A stretch of DNA of 64,000 bases from Aculops lycopersici (Eukaryota > Arthropoda > Arachnida > Trombidiformes > Eriophyidae), in assembly GCA_015350385.1 (NCBI GenBank), contig WNKI01000001.1:1729870-1793869 (forward strand). Direction: 5' to 3'. Shown here piece after piece: positions 54,654 through 64,000 of this stretch; within the stretch, counting starts at the first letter, position 1; the number at the start of each line of letters is the position of its first letter. Made by a program: the position numbers and the translations under genes. The notes beneath the pieces were generated by a model. It ran no database searches. It saw nothing but the letters and a program-made list of their open reading frames with translations, and had not been told where the DNA came from.

Positions 54654-56336
54654 TCATGAGATCTGTGATTGATACTTGCCACAATAAGATTCACATTTGT
54701 CCTTGACTTGTTTAATCAAGTCTTTAACTGATTGGTCGTCTTTGGCCTCGGCATAGACCCTCAGACCCGGTTCGGTACCGGAGGGTCGAACAAATGAACG
54801 AGCATTATCACCGAATGATGCAACAATCCTATCAATTTCATCTTGTAAACCAATGGGCGTGACGCAAGTTTGGCCGGCATTCGTGGTCGTCACAATCGAA
54901 TTATCATAAATATGAGCGACGTCCAAGCCATTCGGTCTGTCTTGGTACAATTGATCCCAACGTTTGATGTCCCAGTCGTAATAGTGGAGAATCGACTCAA
55001 CAATAAACAGGTCCGATATGGCATCACCGGTATAGTTATTCAACAATTCGATCAGATTCTTTAGATTTGTACAGTGTTTAGCTTTGATCAAATCAACTGC
55101 CTTTGGAGATAACCATATGGTTCCATGTCCATTCGCCTCAAAGTAAACACCAACATCATAGGTTATGGCCATTTTGTGTAAGTTTTTCACACCTGTATCC
55201 GCCACATCTACTTTGACGCCCAAAACATTTCTCAAGTACTCGGTGGAGGCACCATTGGAGTAGGCAGTTTGCACGAAGCCCAAAGTTAGCTCTTGTTCTA
55301 GATCATATTTTTTTAGCATGTCTTTTAAATACAGTCCAAATAAACACAATATCTTATCGCCATCCAGCAAATGGAGCTGGTATTCTACGTTCGGTGGCCT
55401 TTCAAGATAATAGTAGATTAATCTATCTGCATCACCATCAAAGGAGGCATAACGCCTGTTGAAATTCTCCAGATCACGTTCAACTGAAGGCAACTTTTTA
55501 GTCTTAACGAAATCTGCTCCACATCTAACATTCAAAGCTGCAGGGATTTCCGATGTACAAATCAATCTTATAGGTTGTACCATGAGACGTCTCTGCCAAA
55601 ATAATATATTCAAGTTCTTCATAGCTGTACCCCCAACTCCATTAGCACAATCAACCATAAGTTGATTGATCTTATAGTTCCTCTTCTCTTGTTCGAAATC
55701 GATACATTTCTGTACACCGGTACAAATCTTTTCATAATAAATAGAATCATCTAATCTAATTGCACTTCGGTAAGCCTCCGAATTAAAAGAAGCGACCAAG
55801 AAATGTAACATTGGCGTGGTGACCTTGCCGAATTGGTGGACGATAACATTAGGTGAACAATCCACCAAACAGGCTAGAATCTTTTCTATAAAACGACTAC
55901 AGGAGTCTCTAGTATCGCGGCCTATGAATATCCTGCCGCGGCATTTCGCTTTCGTATCGATGGAATACTTGGAAATCACTTCTTCTAATTGAGCTAGACT
56001 TTCCTCAATTACGACAGTGTTGCAGAATTTTTCGAACACTTTTTCCCAATCCGAGTCAATCATCTCACCTTTTTTGTTGATAATCTTGACTCCGTTATCT
56101 TCGGGTGGATTGTGGGAAGCTGTGATCATCAGACCAATATCAGCTTGCTCGTGCATACACATTAGGGCTGAAATGATACCGATCCTTTGGAATACAAAGT
56201 CCAATAAGCTACATGCTGCCCTGAAGCCAGCAGTCCCATATCTAATGTACAGTCCACCTGTAGGTTCTTGAAGTGGTCTAAGCGCACCGATTTTCTCCAG
56301 ATATTTCCTCACCGCCTCTTTGTATTGTGGTTCCAT
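54654..56336 (-). CDS. PGM3: Phosphoacetylglucosamine mutase (PGM3/AGM1)
   Basis: A 560-residue alpha-D-phosphohexomutase (family about 540). It interconverts N-acetylglucosamine-6-phosphate and -1-phosphate, the step before UDP-GlcNAc, which feeds chitin, N-glycans and O-GlcNAc. Domain 1 has RYGTAGFR and the active-site loop TASHNPPEDNG with the phosphoserine Ser74. The metal loop DGDADR is at 300-305, the sugar-binding loop EANGHG at 400-405, and the phosphate-binding loop RPSGTEP starts at R517. All catalytic motifs are intact. The start is the ATG at 56336, which gives a family-typical N terminus. One exon. It shares a 378-base upstream region with the divergent RPP30 gene. Expected cytosolic. 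Confidence 0.96.
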   Translation of the reverse strand: MEPQYKEAVRKYLEKIGALRPLQEPTGGLYIRYGTAGFRAACSLLDFVFQRIGIISALMCMHEQADIGLMITASHNPPEDNGVKIINKKGEMIDSDWEKVFEKFCNTVVIEESLAQLEEVISKYSIDTKAKCRGRIFIGRDTRDSCSRFIEKILACLVDCSPNVIVHQFGKVTTPMLHFLVASFNSEAYRSAIRLDDSIYYEKICTGVQKCIDFEQEKRNYKINQLMVDCANGVGGTAMKNLNILFWQRRLMVQPIRLICTSEIPAALNVRCGADFVKTKKLPSVERDLENFNRRYASFDGDADRLIYYYLERPPNVEYQLHLLDGDKILCLFGLYLKDMLKKYDLEQELTLGFVQTAYSNGASTEYLRNVLGVKVDVADTGVKNLHKMAITYDVGVYFEANGHGTIWLSPKAVDLIKAKHCTNLKNLIELLNNYTGDAISDLFIVESILHYYDWDIKRWDQLYQDRPNGLDVAHIYDNSIVTTTNAGQTCVTPIGLQDEIDRIVASFGDNARSFVRPSGTEPGLRVYAEAKDDQSVKDLIKQVKDKCESYCGKYQSQIS

Positions 56337-56714
56337 AGTGGTAATATTGTCAATCCTATGATTTCAATGATTATGAATTTGAGAAAGAATTAGTTGAGCT
56401 AATGAATGCTCGCCAGACTGGGAACGTCAGTGACCACTTCGACTTGGAAAAATACCACGTGTCGCGCGCATGTAATATTCCGGCGAATGCCTTTTGCAAT
56501 CCTACAAATAGATAACCAAGGTGTACTTATTAAAAGTACTTGATAACTATCCAATCAACTTTCTACCGATGTTCTCATTGTTTACTAATAGCTAAAATAG
56601 AGCCGGTGTTACGACAAGTTGCAACTACGGACGAACCACGTGGGTGATGCCAATAGATGCCTCCCATTCAAAAGTTCCCTCCCATAAATTATTCTTTTGA
56701 ATAGATCTCACAAA
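56337..56714. promoter_or_regulatory. Bidirectional promoter region of PGM3 and RPP30
   Basis: The 378 bases between the two divergent ATGs must hold both promoters. Two copies of CACGTG, each preceded by AC (ACCACGTG), occur at 56456-56461 and 56637-56642. CACGTG is the E-box bound by bHLH-ZIP factors such as Myc/Max or USF; use here is inferred. Confidence 0.5.
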
Positions 56715-57473
56715 ATGGATCTCAACGTAATAATTGGAGTCATCAGTCATAATAATAATGTAATCCACCAGCGTATCGACAGTGAGCAAATTATAAAACA
56801 AAAACTAGAAAGATGCAAAATATTAGGCCACAAAGAAGTTGCCTTAGCTATTGTTGTCGATTTGACTGACACAGGCGGCAAAAAGCAACAACCCAGTGTT
56901 CCTCCACCTCCAAACATTACCGATATCATCCCAAGTCACATGAAAGCATACACTCGGATCACAATTAGATTTTCAGATCCAGGACAGTTGCATAAAGTCA
57001 AAACGTTTGCTCACAAGTATGACTTGATCGCTTTACAACCGTTAAACGCCAAGATGTTGGAATACGTGACAACAGGTAATCCGGAGGTTGACATATTATC
57101 GCTTGATCTGAGCGAGAAGATTGAAAATAATTTCTACAAGACAAGTGTCAAGGTGTTGGAAGAGCGTGGCGTTTGCATAGAGATCAACTATGGACCAGCG
57201 CAACTCGGGTCAACAATGCGACGAAGTGTCATATCAAATGGCCAGGGTTTGGTGGAAAAGAGCCATAAGAATATCATATTATCTAGCGGCATAGATGATA
57301 TCTTTAGATTGAGGGGTCCGAAGGATGCAAAATGTTTGGGTGTTCTATTTATGCTTACGCTTAATCAATCCCATGATGCTGTATTTAACAATGGCCAAAA
57401 GGCTATAAGTTGCTCCAAATCTCGTAAGAATCCAGTTGCAACTGTGATAGAGTTAATAAAAACGGAAGTTTAA
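56715..57473 (+). CDS. RPP30: Ribonuclease P/MRP protein subunit p30 (RPP30)
   Basis: A 252-residue protein starting at ATG 56715 (MDLNVIIGVISHNNN); the open frame upstream has no other ATG. It follows the RPP30 TIM-barrel pattern: TRITIRFSDPGQLHK, then KYDLIALQPLNAKMLEYV, then VDILSLDLSEK, then GVCIEINYGPAQLGSTMRR and LRGPKDAKCLGVLFML, matching the order in animal RPP30. The protein is a subunit of nuclear RNase P (5' maturation of tRNA) and RNase MRP (rRNA processing). Length is close to the family's about 265. Single exon; convergent with Gemin8, with 40 bases between stops. Confidence 0.93.
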   Translation: MDLNVIIGVISHNNNVIHQRIDSEQIIKQKLERCKILGHKEVALAIVVDLTDTGGKKQQPSVPPPPNITDIIPSHMKAYTRITIRFSDPGQLHKVKTFAHKYDLIALQPLNAKMLEYVTTGNPEVDILSLDLSEKIENNFYKTSVKVLEERGVCIEINYGPAQLGSTMRRSVISNGQGLVEKSHKNIILSSGIDDIFRLRGPKDAKCLGVLFMLTLNQSHDAVFNNGQKAISCSKSRKNPVATVIELIKTEV

Positions 57474-57513
57474 TTGATGATATTATAATATTACCGAGTT
57501 CTCATCATTCCAC

Positions 57514-58116
57514 TTATCTCTTGGCATTCAGGTAAGGTCTAGCGTTGATAGGGATTGCAGGCCAATAATTGGGGTTTTGCTCCAGACAGGCTTCCTTGAA
57601 TTGTCGATCAATATACATTTCCATTGAACGGATTCTCTCGTAGGCTTCATGTGAACCATACAATTTTATGAGGTGGGCTTGTTTTTGTCGGGCCAAGTCA
57701 TCTTCATCCCCTTGATTGGGAATTTGCGCAAGATTGTCTTCAACAAGTGTGTTCACTTGCGAGACATCCTTGTAATACTCCTCTAGAACCTCCTCTGGGT
57801 TCTTATCCTTCTTTAATCTCTTCAATCTTTCTCGTTCTGCCTGATGAGCTCGGGTGACCTTGATGAATTCTTGGTAAGCTTTGTCAGTTTCACTATCACA
57901 GTTGATTTCATCTTTGAGTTTAGGATTCCTGTCATCCTCGTCGCTTTCCAGGTCTAGAGTACTAATTTTGATATCATGTTCCTCCTCCTCTTCCTCTGTT
58001 TCAACGTTAATCACATCGAAGCTTTCTTTCCTAAAAACTAGTGAGTAGAAATGCCAAAAAGGCTGGCTCAGTTTCTTGCTTTGCAACCAAATCTTATGGT
58101 TAGGATCAGATTCCAT
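57514..58116 (-). CDS. GEMIN8: Gemin8, SMN-complex component
   Basis: A 200-residue protein from ATG 58116. The C terminus, about residues 145-197, reads RQKQAHLIKLYGSHEAYERI ... QNPNYWPAIPIN, which matches the Gemin8 signature (RQ-MKRLYG ... PKYWPVIPLKF in vertebrates). FWHFYSLVFR near the N terminus corresponds to the YWQHYHQA segment. Between them is an acidic stretch and a charged helix (RAHQAERERLKRLKKDKN), comparable with the RHREERRR helix of the family. Gemin8 links Gemin6/7 to SMN in the complex that loads Sm rings on snRNAs in the cytoplasm and Gems. Length is slightly below the human protein (about 240). Single exon. Confidence 0.82.
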   Translation of the reverse strand: MESDPNHKIWLQSKKLSQPFWHFYSLVFRKESFDVINVETEEEEEEHDIKISTLDLESDEDDRNPKLKDEINCDSETDKAYQEFIKVTRAHQAERERLKRLKKDKNPEEVLEEYYKDVSQVNTLVEDNLAQIPNQGDEDDLARQKQAHLIKLYGSHEAYERIRSMEMYIDRQFKEACLEQNPNYWPAIPINARPYLNAKR

Positions 58117-60100
58117 GCTAATGTTTATATAGTATCTCCATTGTTGTTACATTGTCTGACTGTTCAACTCGACTAAAATGCGTGAGGTGAATACAAAGTG
58201 TAAACAAGGCAAAAAAGTAGCGCACAGCGTGTTTTCCTCAAGTCGCATTCTGCGCTTCATTTTGAGGTACTTTTTCCCTGTGCAGGAACATGGTTTAAAA
58301 TCTGGATTCATGTTTAAGCCAATCTTGTCTCACTCAAATTAGAGCATAATTTCCTCTGATATGACTTCCCTCTCATACATTGAGAGACAAATTAACTGTT
58401 TTGGCTCCCTAATCTCCCGAAGAGGAAGTTGAAAACTCTTGATGAGCTGATGAGTTTCTTTATTAGCGTCACAATTCAACTCAATCGCATTCGGATTGGT
58501 ACTCCCGGAAATGAGCATTCGATTGCTCGAATCTTCGAATTTTTTGCTCGACTTCCTCTCGAGCTTCGATGTCGCCGTCTCTATTGAGTGCTAACTCAAT
58601 GTAAAGAAGATTGCTGATCGATGACTGTCAAGCTAGCGAGCCAACACCCCATTCAAGTGCTACCGTCTTCAGCTGAAGTGGGAGGGTAAGCGAACTTTTT
58701 TGGGTGTTTCCTGTTTGGCACATTGGGCACTCAATGCAATGGATGCCCGCGAATCGATGGATTGCACCACTCAATTTGATGGCTCAAATTGGGTTTCGAT
58801 ACGACTTGACGCAACATGAAATTGTACTGGTGAGTTATAAAAGTCAGCAAGTAGCTAGGAGTCGTACAACGGGATCACGTGAGTTGTAGCCGGCGGCCGT
58901 CGCCACCGCCGTCGTCTAGCTCTGTAAAATCTCTCATTGGGCTGGGCACTAGTGTTTGCACTGTACAAACTTGGCGTGTTAGCTGAGTCAAGCTTTCTGT
59001 CGATTCGACGACCAAAGGGTTGGATGTGTTGGTTTAAAACTTGAAACTGGACAGTAAATCACATCAGCAGCAAGGAGGGCGACTCGGCATCAATTGCGCT
59101 GCGCAGCACTAAGCGAGTGGTTTGTTGTGGTTCTGTTTCGAGTTTACAATGAACGGGTTAGCTGTTGCAAGATTGCATGGCTTATCTCATACTACAGGCG
59201 ACCAAATGGAGTGTAATTTTTAGGCTGCAGCCGGTCGCAACACTTGACTATGCGATCTTGTTGCTACTGCTGCTGGCGCCGCCGCCGCCGTAAGCCTGTC
59301 GCTTTGGCCATCAAGTTTACAAGGCGCAATTTGGCAGCTGTTCCTGGGTTTTTGGCTGACTACTACCGCTAGTCCGTCCGTCCGTCCGTCAGTCTGTTTG
59401 TCTGGTGCACCGTTGATTGCAGTGTGTTTGTCTGTGTGTTGTGCAGACGACGACAGGAGCGAGTCATTTGGCAGTCATTCCAAAGTCAGTGGTGGCGGCA
59501 TCGCACATTGTGAAAGCAGCACCAGCAACTCGATGCCATGAGAGCAGGCGAGCGAGCGAGCGAGCGACTCGACATCTCGGCGACGATTTTACGCTGCCTT
59601 CGAGTTTCACTGCTTTGGCTGGCAATGTTGTCGCTGTTGGTGCTCCAGTCTAAAGCAGCAGCAGCAGTAGCGGCGCCGACAGCAGCAGCTTGGTTGTGTT
59701 GATGTGTGTGCTTTTGGTGGATGCAGCAATAGCAGCAAGACAAACACGACGCACAAAGGCGCACAAAAGGCGAGGAGAGATTCGGGTGTTGGTTTGGTTG
59801 ATGGCTGAAGGAGGGAGAAAACTATTCCTCAATTAGCTACATCTCATCAGATTATTGTTGTTGCCTTGCTTGCAACATTCCTATTCCAACTTATTATCAC
59901 TCTCTATCCATATTAACCTCCGCAGCTTCCACCTGCCATCATGTAACTCCAACTCCTATTACTGATTGACTATTGGGAACCAAATAAAACTAAATTAAAC
60001 AGCAAAACAAAACAAGAGGCCACCTGACTCACGAATTCAAGTGTAATTTAAATTCAATAACTGATTGATATTCCATAGTTGATATTGAGCGGTTCGCATC
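58117..60100. other. Upstream region of Gemin8 and Pellino, no gene seen
   Basis: About 2 kb between divergent genes. It contains a (CCGT)n run at 59372-59390, (GCC)n near 59278-59290 and GCA runs near 59655. Open frames are short and of simple composition. Presumably promoters and 5' untranslated region. Confidence 0.45.
59372..59390. repeat. (CCGT)n short tandem repeat
   Basis: Nearly five tandem copies of a 4-base CCGT unit in non-coding DNA upstream of Pellino. Confidence 0.8.
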
Positions 60101-62515
60101 ATGGATTCGGAGGCATCGATAGCCACCAAAACTACTGGCAGCAAAAGAATTGCGGCCGCGATAATGAAGCCGCCGCCGAGTCGTATGGTTCAGAATCACG
60201 AGGAAGCAATCGATGCCATAACTACGATAATGCAGCCAAACAATATGAATGCCAGCAGCAACAAAAACGACAACAGCAACCATAGCAACAATACTGCTAG
60301 CAACAATGATGCTAAAGATGAACTCAATAACCAAAGTGATAATCGCATGAATGATGACGATGAGGTCATTGATGATATTGTTAGTGCTAATGGAATCTTA
60401 AGCTCTAAAGAGAATCACACCACTAAAACCGCCATCGCAAATCAAAACAAAAGCGAAGCGCTACTGCAAGAAGCAGATAAACTCGAGAAGGCGCCGCCAA
60501 TTGTTTATGGTGAGCTTAGTATACTTGGTTACAATGGTTACATCCCAAATGTAGAGCGAAATGGACGCAAGAACAAGAGTAAATACTTGCTATGCAAACG
60601 TTCAAATCCAAATGGAATCAAGAAATCAAGACACTACATAGTCAAGCAACCTCAGGCAACCAAGGCTATTCAGGATAAGGATCTCCATTCTATTTCATTC
60701 ACCTTCTCAAGGCAACAAACAATTATTGTTGAGTATGGACAAGATGAACAAACGGACATGTTTCAAATCGGTCGCTCCTCCGAGGATCCAATCGACTTTG
60801 TTGTCATGGACACTTTCACACCTTGCTCAGACTCCAGTGGCCAGCATCTATCTGGTGGCCGCCAGCACCATGAGCAGAATAGTATTCATCTCCACCATCA
60901 ACACCATAGAAGCAACAACACAACTAGCAACAATCAAGTGCACCATCAATATCAACAACTACAATCATCACAACATCAATTCCAGCTCCAACAAAATCCA
61001 CATCATCCAAATGGAGGTGGTTCTGCGATTGTAGGCAGCAGTAGTGGGAGCAACGGAGCACCCTCACCACTAGATACGTGTATGCTTGGCTTAACTCGAG
61101 TTCAGTGCCGGCACCTTGTCAAGATGGGCGCAGACATGAACCAACATGGCATCCCAAATCCCTACTCGGCGATGCCACCTGCAGGTGTGACCTTTGACTC
61201 ACGGGGTAGCCCAACGAGATTAGCTCATTTCCGTAGACCAAATCCGCATCCCTCTTTGACCTATCTCCAAAATGCAGCCAACGGTGGACAGGTAATCGAT
61301 AGCAATTTGAGGATGAGCAATCAACCATTTGAGCCGCAACAGGCTCCAATTGTATCCAGTAGCTCACATCACCATGCCTTCTATCAACAAACGCAACAAC
61401 AACAACCTAATTTCCAATCTCACCGAGCAATCGGAAATTTGGACAACATACCGTCGTCCTCGAATCCATGTCAGCAATCAAAAAGTAGTAGTGGCGATCG
61501 GCATAACATGATGTGCAAACGATCCCATGCCTCGCAGAGTACGATCTCAAGATTTGCATGCCGAATACTCGTCGATAGGAAGCCTCCTTATGTGGCGAGG
61601 ATTTATGCTGCCGGTTTTGATTCTTCGAAGAACATATTCTTAGGAGAGAAAGCAACCAAATGGGAACACAATAACTCGATCGACGGCCTCACAACAAATG
61701 GAGTCTTACTAATGCACCCAAAGAATGATCAAGGAGACACAGGTGGCCTATGGCGCGAGGTTTCCGTGGATGGCGGCGTATATGCTATTCGCGAGAGTCG
61801 TTCCGCTGCTCAAAAGGGAACACGAATAGAGAATGAAAGCAACATATTACAAGATGGAACCTTGATTGATCTTTGCGGAGCAACTCTTTTGTGGCGGTCA
61901 GTCGATGGATTTAAGTCAGCTCCAACAAAGAAGACACTTGAGGAAAAAATCGACACCTTAAATGCAAGTAGACCACAATGTCCAGTTGGGCTAAATACAC
62001 TTGTTATTCCTAGAAAACCGATACTACCAAATAATCACCAACACTCGAGACACAGTCACCACAATCATCACCACAGTCACAGTCATCACCATCATCACCA
62101 TAGGGACAATCATCAGCACAATGAACTAAGCCAACAAATATCATCCAACAGTGAGATTATAAACAGCCATCAACCTTACGTATATCTGAAGTGCGGTCAC
62201 GTTCAGGGTTACCACAAATGGGGCGCAACGGAAAAGTCAAATCAGCGCACCTGTCCCATCTGTTTATCAGTTGGAACTGTTGCCAAGCTAAGCATGGGTT
62301 TGGAGCCTAGCTTTTATATTGACTCTGGCCCACTAAGCCATGTTTTCAACCCCTGCGGCCATATGGCTAGTGAGAAAACAGTTAGCTATTGGTGCTCGGT
62401 CAAGATTCCCCACGGAACTCACTTCTTCCACTCAATTTGCCCGTTTTGCGCCACCCCATTGGCCACCGATGAGCCTGCCTCGACTAAGCTTATATTTCAG
62501 GACGATTGCGATTAG
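60101..62515 (+). CDS. Pli: Pellino E3 ubiquitin ligase with large loop insertions
   Basis: An 804-residue Pellino protein (family about 420-480) in one exon. After a low-complexity N terminus of about 130 residues, the substrate-binding FHA region starts at PPIVYGELSILGYNGYIPN, with the FHA core RSSEDPIDFVVMDTF near 226-240. It resumes at ISRFACRI (482 on) through RIYAAGFDSSKNIFLGEKA, DGLTTNGVLLMHP and LIDLCGATLLWRS. A C-terminal RING-like domain spans about 698-786 (KCGHVQGYHKWG, RTCPICLS, FNPCGHMASEKTVSYW, HGTHFFHSICPFC), with all metal-ligand Cys/His present. Pellinos ubiquitinate IRAK/Pelle-family kinases in Toll signalling. About 235 residues rich in His, Gln and Ser interrupt the FHA between 245 and 480, and a His-rich run (about 645-675) precedes the RING. 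ATTAAA lies at 62842. Confidence 0.94.
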   Translation: MDSEASIATKTTGSKRIAAAIMKPPPSRMVQNHEEAIDAITTIMQPNNMNASSNKNDNSNHSNNTASNNDAKDELNNQSDNRMNDDDEVIDDIVSANGILSSKENHTTKTAIANQNKSEALLQEADKLEKAPPIVYGELSILGYNGYIPNVERNGRKNKSKYLLCKRSNPNGIKKSRHYIVKQPQATKAIQDKDLHSISFTFSRQQTIIVEYGQDEQTDMFQIGRSSEDPIDFVVMDTFTPCSDSSGQHLSGGRQHHEQNSIHLHHQHHRSNNTTSNNQVHHQYQQLQSSQHQFQLQQNPHHPNGGGSAIVGSSSGSNGAPSPLDTCMLGLTRVQCRHLVKMGADMNQHGIPNPYSAMPPAGVTFDSRGSPTRLAHFRRPNPHPSLTYLQNAANGGQVIDSNLRMSNQPFEPQQAPIVSSSSHHHAFYQQTQQQQPNFQSHRAIGNLDNIPSSSNPCQQSKSSSGDRHNMMCKRSHASQSTISRFACRILVDRKPPYVARIYAAGFDSSKNIFLGEKATKWEHNNSIDGLTTNGVLLMHPKNDQGDTGGLWREVSVDGGVYAIRESRSAAQKGTRIENESNILQDGTLIDLCGATLLWRSVDGFKSAPTKKTLEEKIDTLNASRPQCPVGLNTLVIPRKPILPNNHQHSRHSHHNHHHSHSHHHHHHRDNHQHNELSQQISSNSEIINSHQPYVYLKCGHVQGYHKWGATEKSNQRTCPICLSVGTVAKLSMGLEPSFYIDSGPLSHVFNPCGHMASEKTVSYWCSVKIPHGTHFFHSICPFCATPLATDEPASTKLIFQDDCD

Positions 62516-62841
62516 ACCTCGGCTACTATTTATAAACTATAACTAATGTAACAGGTAAGAAAAGTCATGAAGGTGAACCAAGTATTCATCACACTTAGGT
62601 TAGGAATAACAGAAGCGAAGACCATGCAAGAATAACTTGATCAAATGGCAAGTGAAACCTATTCCAAACCGTTAGAAGATATAAGTCAACAATCGCAACA
62701 ACCAAGCGATAGGAAGAGAAATCCAACATTGTGCTCAAACTCGAAGGATTATTACCTTCACGACCGCGAATTACGATATAGCACCCAGTAGAGAACACAC
62801 TAGGTTATAATAGATTAAACCGTTTGACTAGATTGTACTCT

Positions 62842-62847
62842 ATTAAA
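62842..62847 (+). other. Possible poly(A) signal ATTAAA of Pellino
   Basis: The ATTAAA variant lies 327 bases after the Pellino stop in AT-rich sequence, before the convergent small gene. Confidence 0.35.
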
Positions 62848-62923
62848 TATGATATTATAATAACACATATAAACCATAAGCTTGATATAATCTAATCTTA
62901 CTCTCTTGTCACGCCGTATTATG

Positions 62924-63217
62924 TTACTTTCGCCAGCCAGACCTCCTCCATGAATTCTCAAAAGCCCTTAGTTTATCCAAGAGGTCGGTGATATCAGCCA
63001 GATCACAATGGAAAGACACCACCTGTTTCGAGTCCAAGTTTTGTTCGTTTTCTTTTGATTCCGTTTCCTCGTTGGCTAATTCCATCTCAAACTTGTAAAC
63101 TGGCAAGTGATAAATAGGTGTCTTCTTGGAGATTTGACCGTCTGGACCAGGTACAGGTGTTGTGATTGCAACCACTTTTTCATCCTTGACCACCGAGAAA
63201 CCTCTGAGGAGGCTCAT
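62924..63217 (-). CDS. Small protein resembling the C-terminal COMM domain
   Basis: A 97-residue frame from ATG 63217. The pattern TPIYHLPVYKFEMELAN, then VVSFHCDLADITDLLDKLRA, then FENSWRRS, resembles the last half of COMM domains, especially COMMD3 (strands, then L-x-x-L-leucine-rich helix). COMMD proteins form the Commander complex with CCDC22/CCDC93 in endosomal recycling. A full COMMD protein has about 190 residues, with an N-terminal helical domain that is not present here; no upstream coding exon was found up to 64 kb. It may be a truncated family member, the last exon of a longer gene, or an unrelated small protein. Convergent with Pellino. Confidence 0.4.
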   Translation of the reverse strand: MSLLRGFSVVKDEKVVAITTPVPGPDGQISKKTPIYHLPVYKFEMELANEETESKENEQNLDSKQVVSFHCDLADITDLLDKLRAFENSWRRSGWRK

Positions 63218-64000
63218 TTTTTAAGCTTAGGATAATTTAAAACCAGCACTGAGATAATAACAACATCAGCCGACAGGCTGAGTTTTTTGTCGTCGCTAGA
63301 TCGCTCGCTCGGCTCCGCCAGTTTGATCTAGATAAGCTCCGCTAACAAGCATGATCTGCGCAAAAGGCCGTCAATGAGCCACCAATCTTCAGCCTTGCAA
63401 GTTATTTGTTAGTGGAAATGAACAAGGAATCTGAATGATCACCCTCCCACCCGAGAAGTTCAACATTCTTGTGTTGGAAATCCAAGTAAGAAAAACGGAT
63501 GGGAAATCAACAAGTAGCTCGACGCTTGCGTCATCCCGCTTTATGCTGTCGTCTAATGATTAATCGAGCCCCTAGATTGGGGCATAAGCCGAAATCTGAG
63601 GTTCGAAGAGTCGGAGCACCACGAGCCAAATAAAACTTAGTTGAGCTTCACTGCATGTTGACTAGGAGGCATGAGGAGACGACGACTTCGACTATAACTC
63701 ATCTCTCTAGCTCGCTGTGTGAGTTGACCAACCATACTTCGGCAAACAGGTGGTTGTACCTGTCATCGCCACTGATAGGGGGATCACGGTGCGACTTTTC
63801 AATTCGATTCGAGTGCGTCAAGTGCGTCAAGTGCCAGTCTGAGTTTATGTCTTTTCGAGATCCGATGCGGCGCCGGCAGCTGCGTTTATGCTCGTTGTTC
63901 TTCTCTCCACGGTGAGTTTTTATGTGAGATTATGCAAATGATTTAATAACTTGGCGTTTCGTCGAGCCGGTATATGGTGGATAGGCAGGTGGTTCTCAAT
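63218..64000. other. Window end, no gene seen
   Basis: Nothing protein-like. A GAGGTTCGAAGAG string near 63599 superficially resembles a Pol III B box, but no tRNA fold accompanies it. Confidence 0.4.

Noticed and set aside
63595..63615. B-box-like GGTTCGAAGAG
   Set aside because: No matching acceptor stem or A box nearby.

Overview
This is nuclear DNA from a eukaryote, most likely an arthropod. Support comes from split codons at consensus GT/AG introns, a nuclear-type tRNA-Arg(CCT), AATAAA poly(A) signals, and animal-only gene families: an Rdl-type GABA-gated chloride channel, an Lmx1-class LIM-homeodomain factor, Wnt8, Pellino and Gemin8. Nearly every gene is a single coding exon, proteins carry long Gln/Asn/His/Ser tracts, and gene density varies strongly. 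That combination would fit a compact, intron-poor acariform mite (for example an eriophyoid), but the species assignment is inference. The sequence contains one assembly gap of 20 N (45632-45651) inside a GA microsatellite.

Layout. 1-20 kb is sparse and developmental: the first coding exon of a putative NK/BarH-class homeobox gene on the minus strand (4525-5521, homeodomain not in the window), a tRNA-Arg(CCT) at 8853-8924, and a 1,206-residue Lmx1-type gene on the minus strand (15305-18925). 20-33 kb holds a secreted acid-lipase-family protein with one intron (21155-22586, minus), a nested inverted repeat near 24.2 kb, and the Rdl-type channel (28002-30089, plus). 33.9-44.9 kb holds a 2,119-residue Gln-rich secreted or membrane-anchored protein and an unrecognised protein ending in a BH3-like motif. 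47-63 kb is dense: two membrane proteins and MOCS2A head to tail (47301-50922), an unidentified coiled-coil protein (minus), Wnt8 (plus) converging on PGM3 (minus), RPP30 (plus) converging on Gemin8 (minus), Pellino (plus) and a small COMM-like protein (minus).

Functions. Housekeeping genes (PGM3 for UDP-GlcNAc, RPP30 for tRNA processing, Gemin8 for snRNP assembly, MOCS2A for molybdenum cofactor) sit a few tens to a few hundred bases apart, in convergent or divergent pairs. Developmental and neural genes (homeobox, Lmx1, Rdl) are flanked by several kilobases of non-coding DNA, presumably regulatory.

Most worth following up: the tightly spaced head-to-tail cluster at 47.3-50.9 kb, the amidated-peptide-like cassette inside the Gln-rich protein, the BH3-like C terminus at 44.85 kb, the lipase with a degenerate nucleophile elbow, the giant loop insertion in Pellino, and the inverted repeat at 24.2 kb. 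I found no transposon, CRISPR array or phage-like element.
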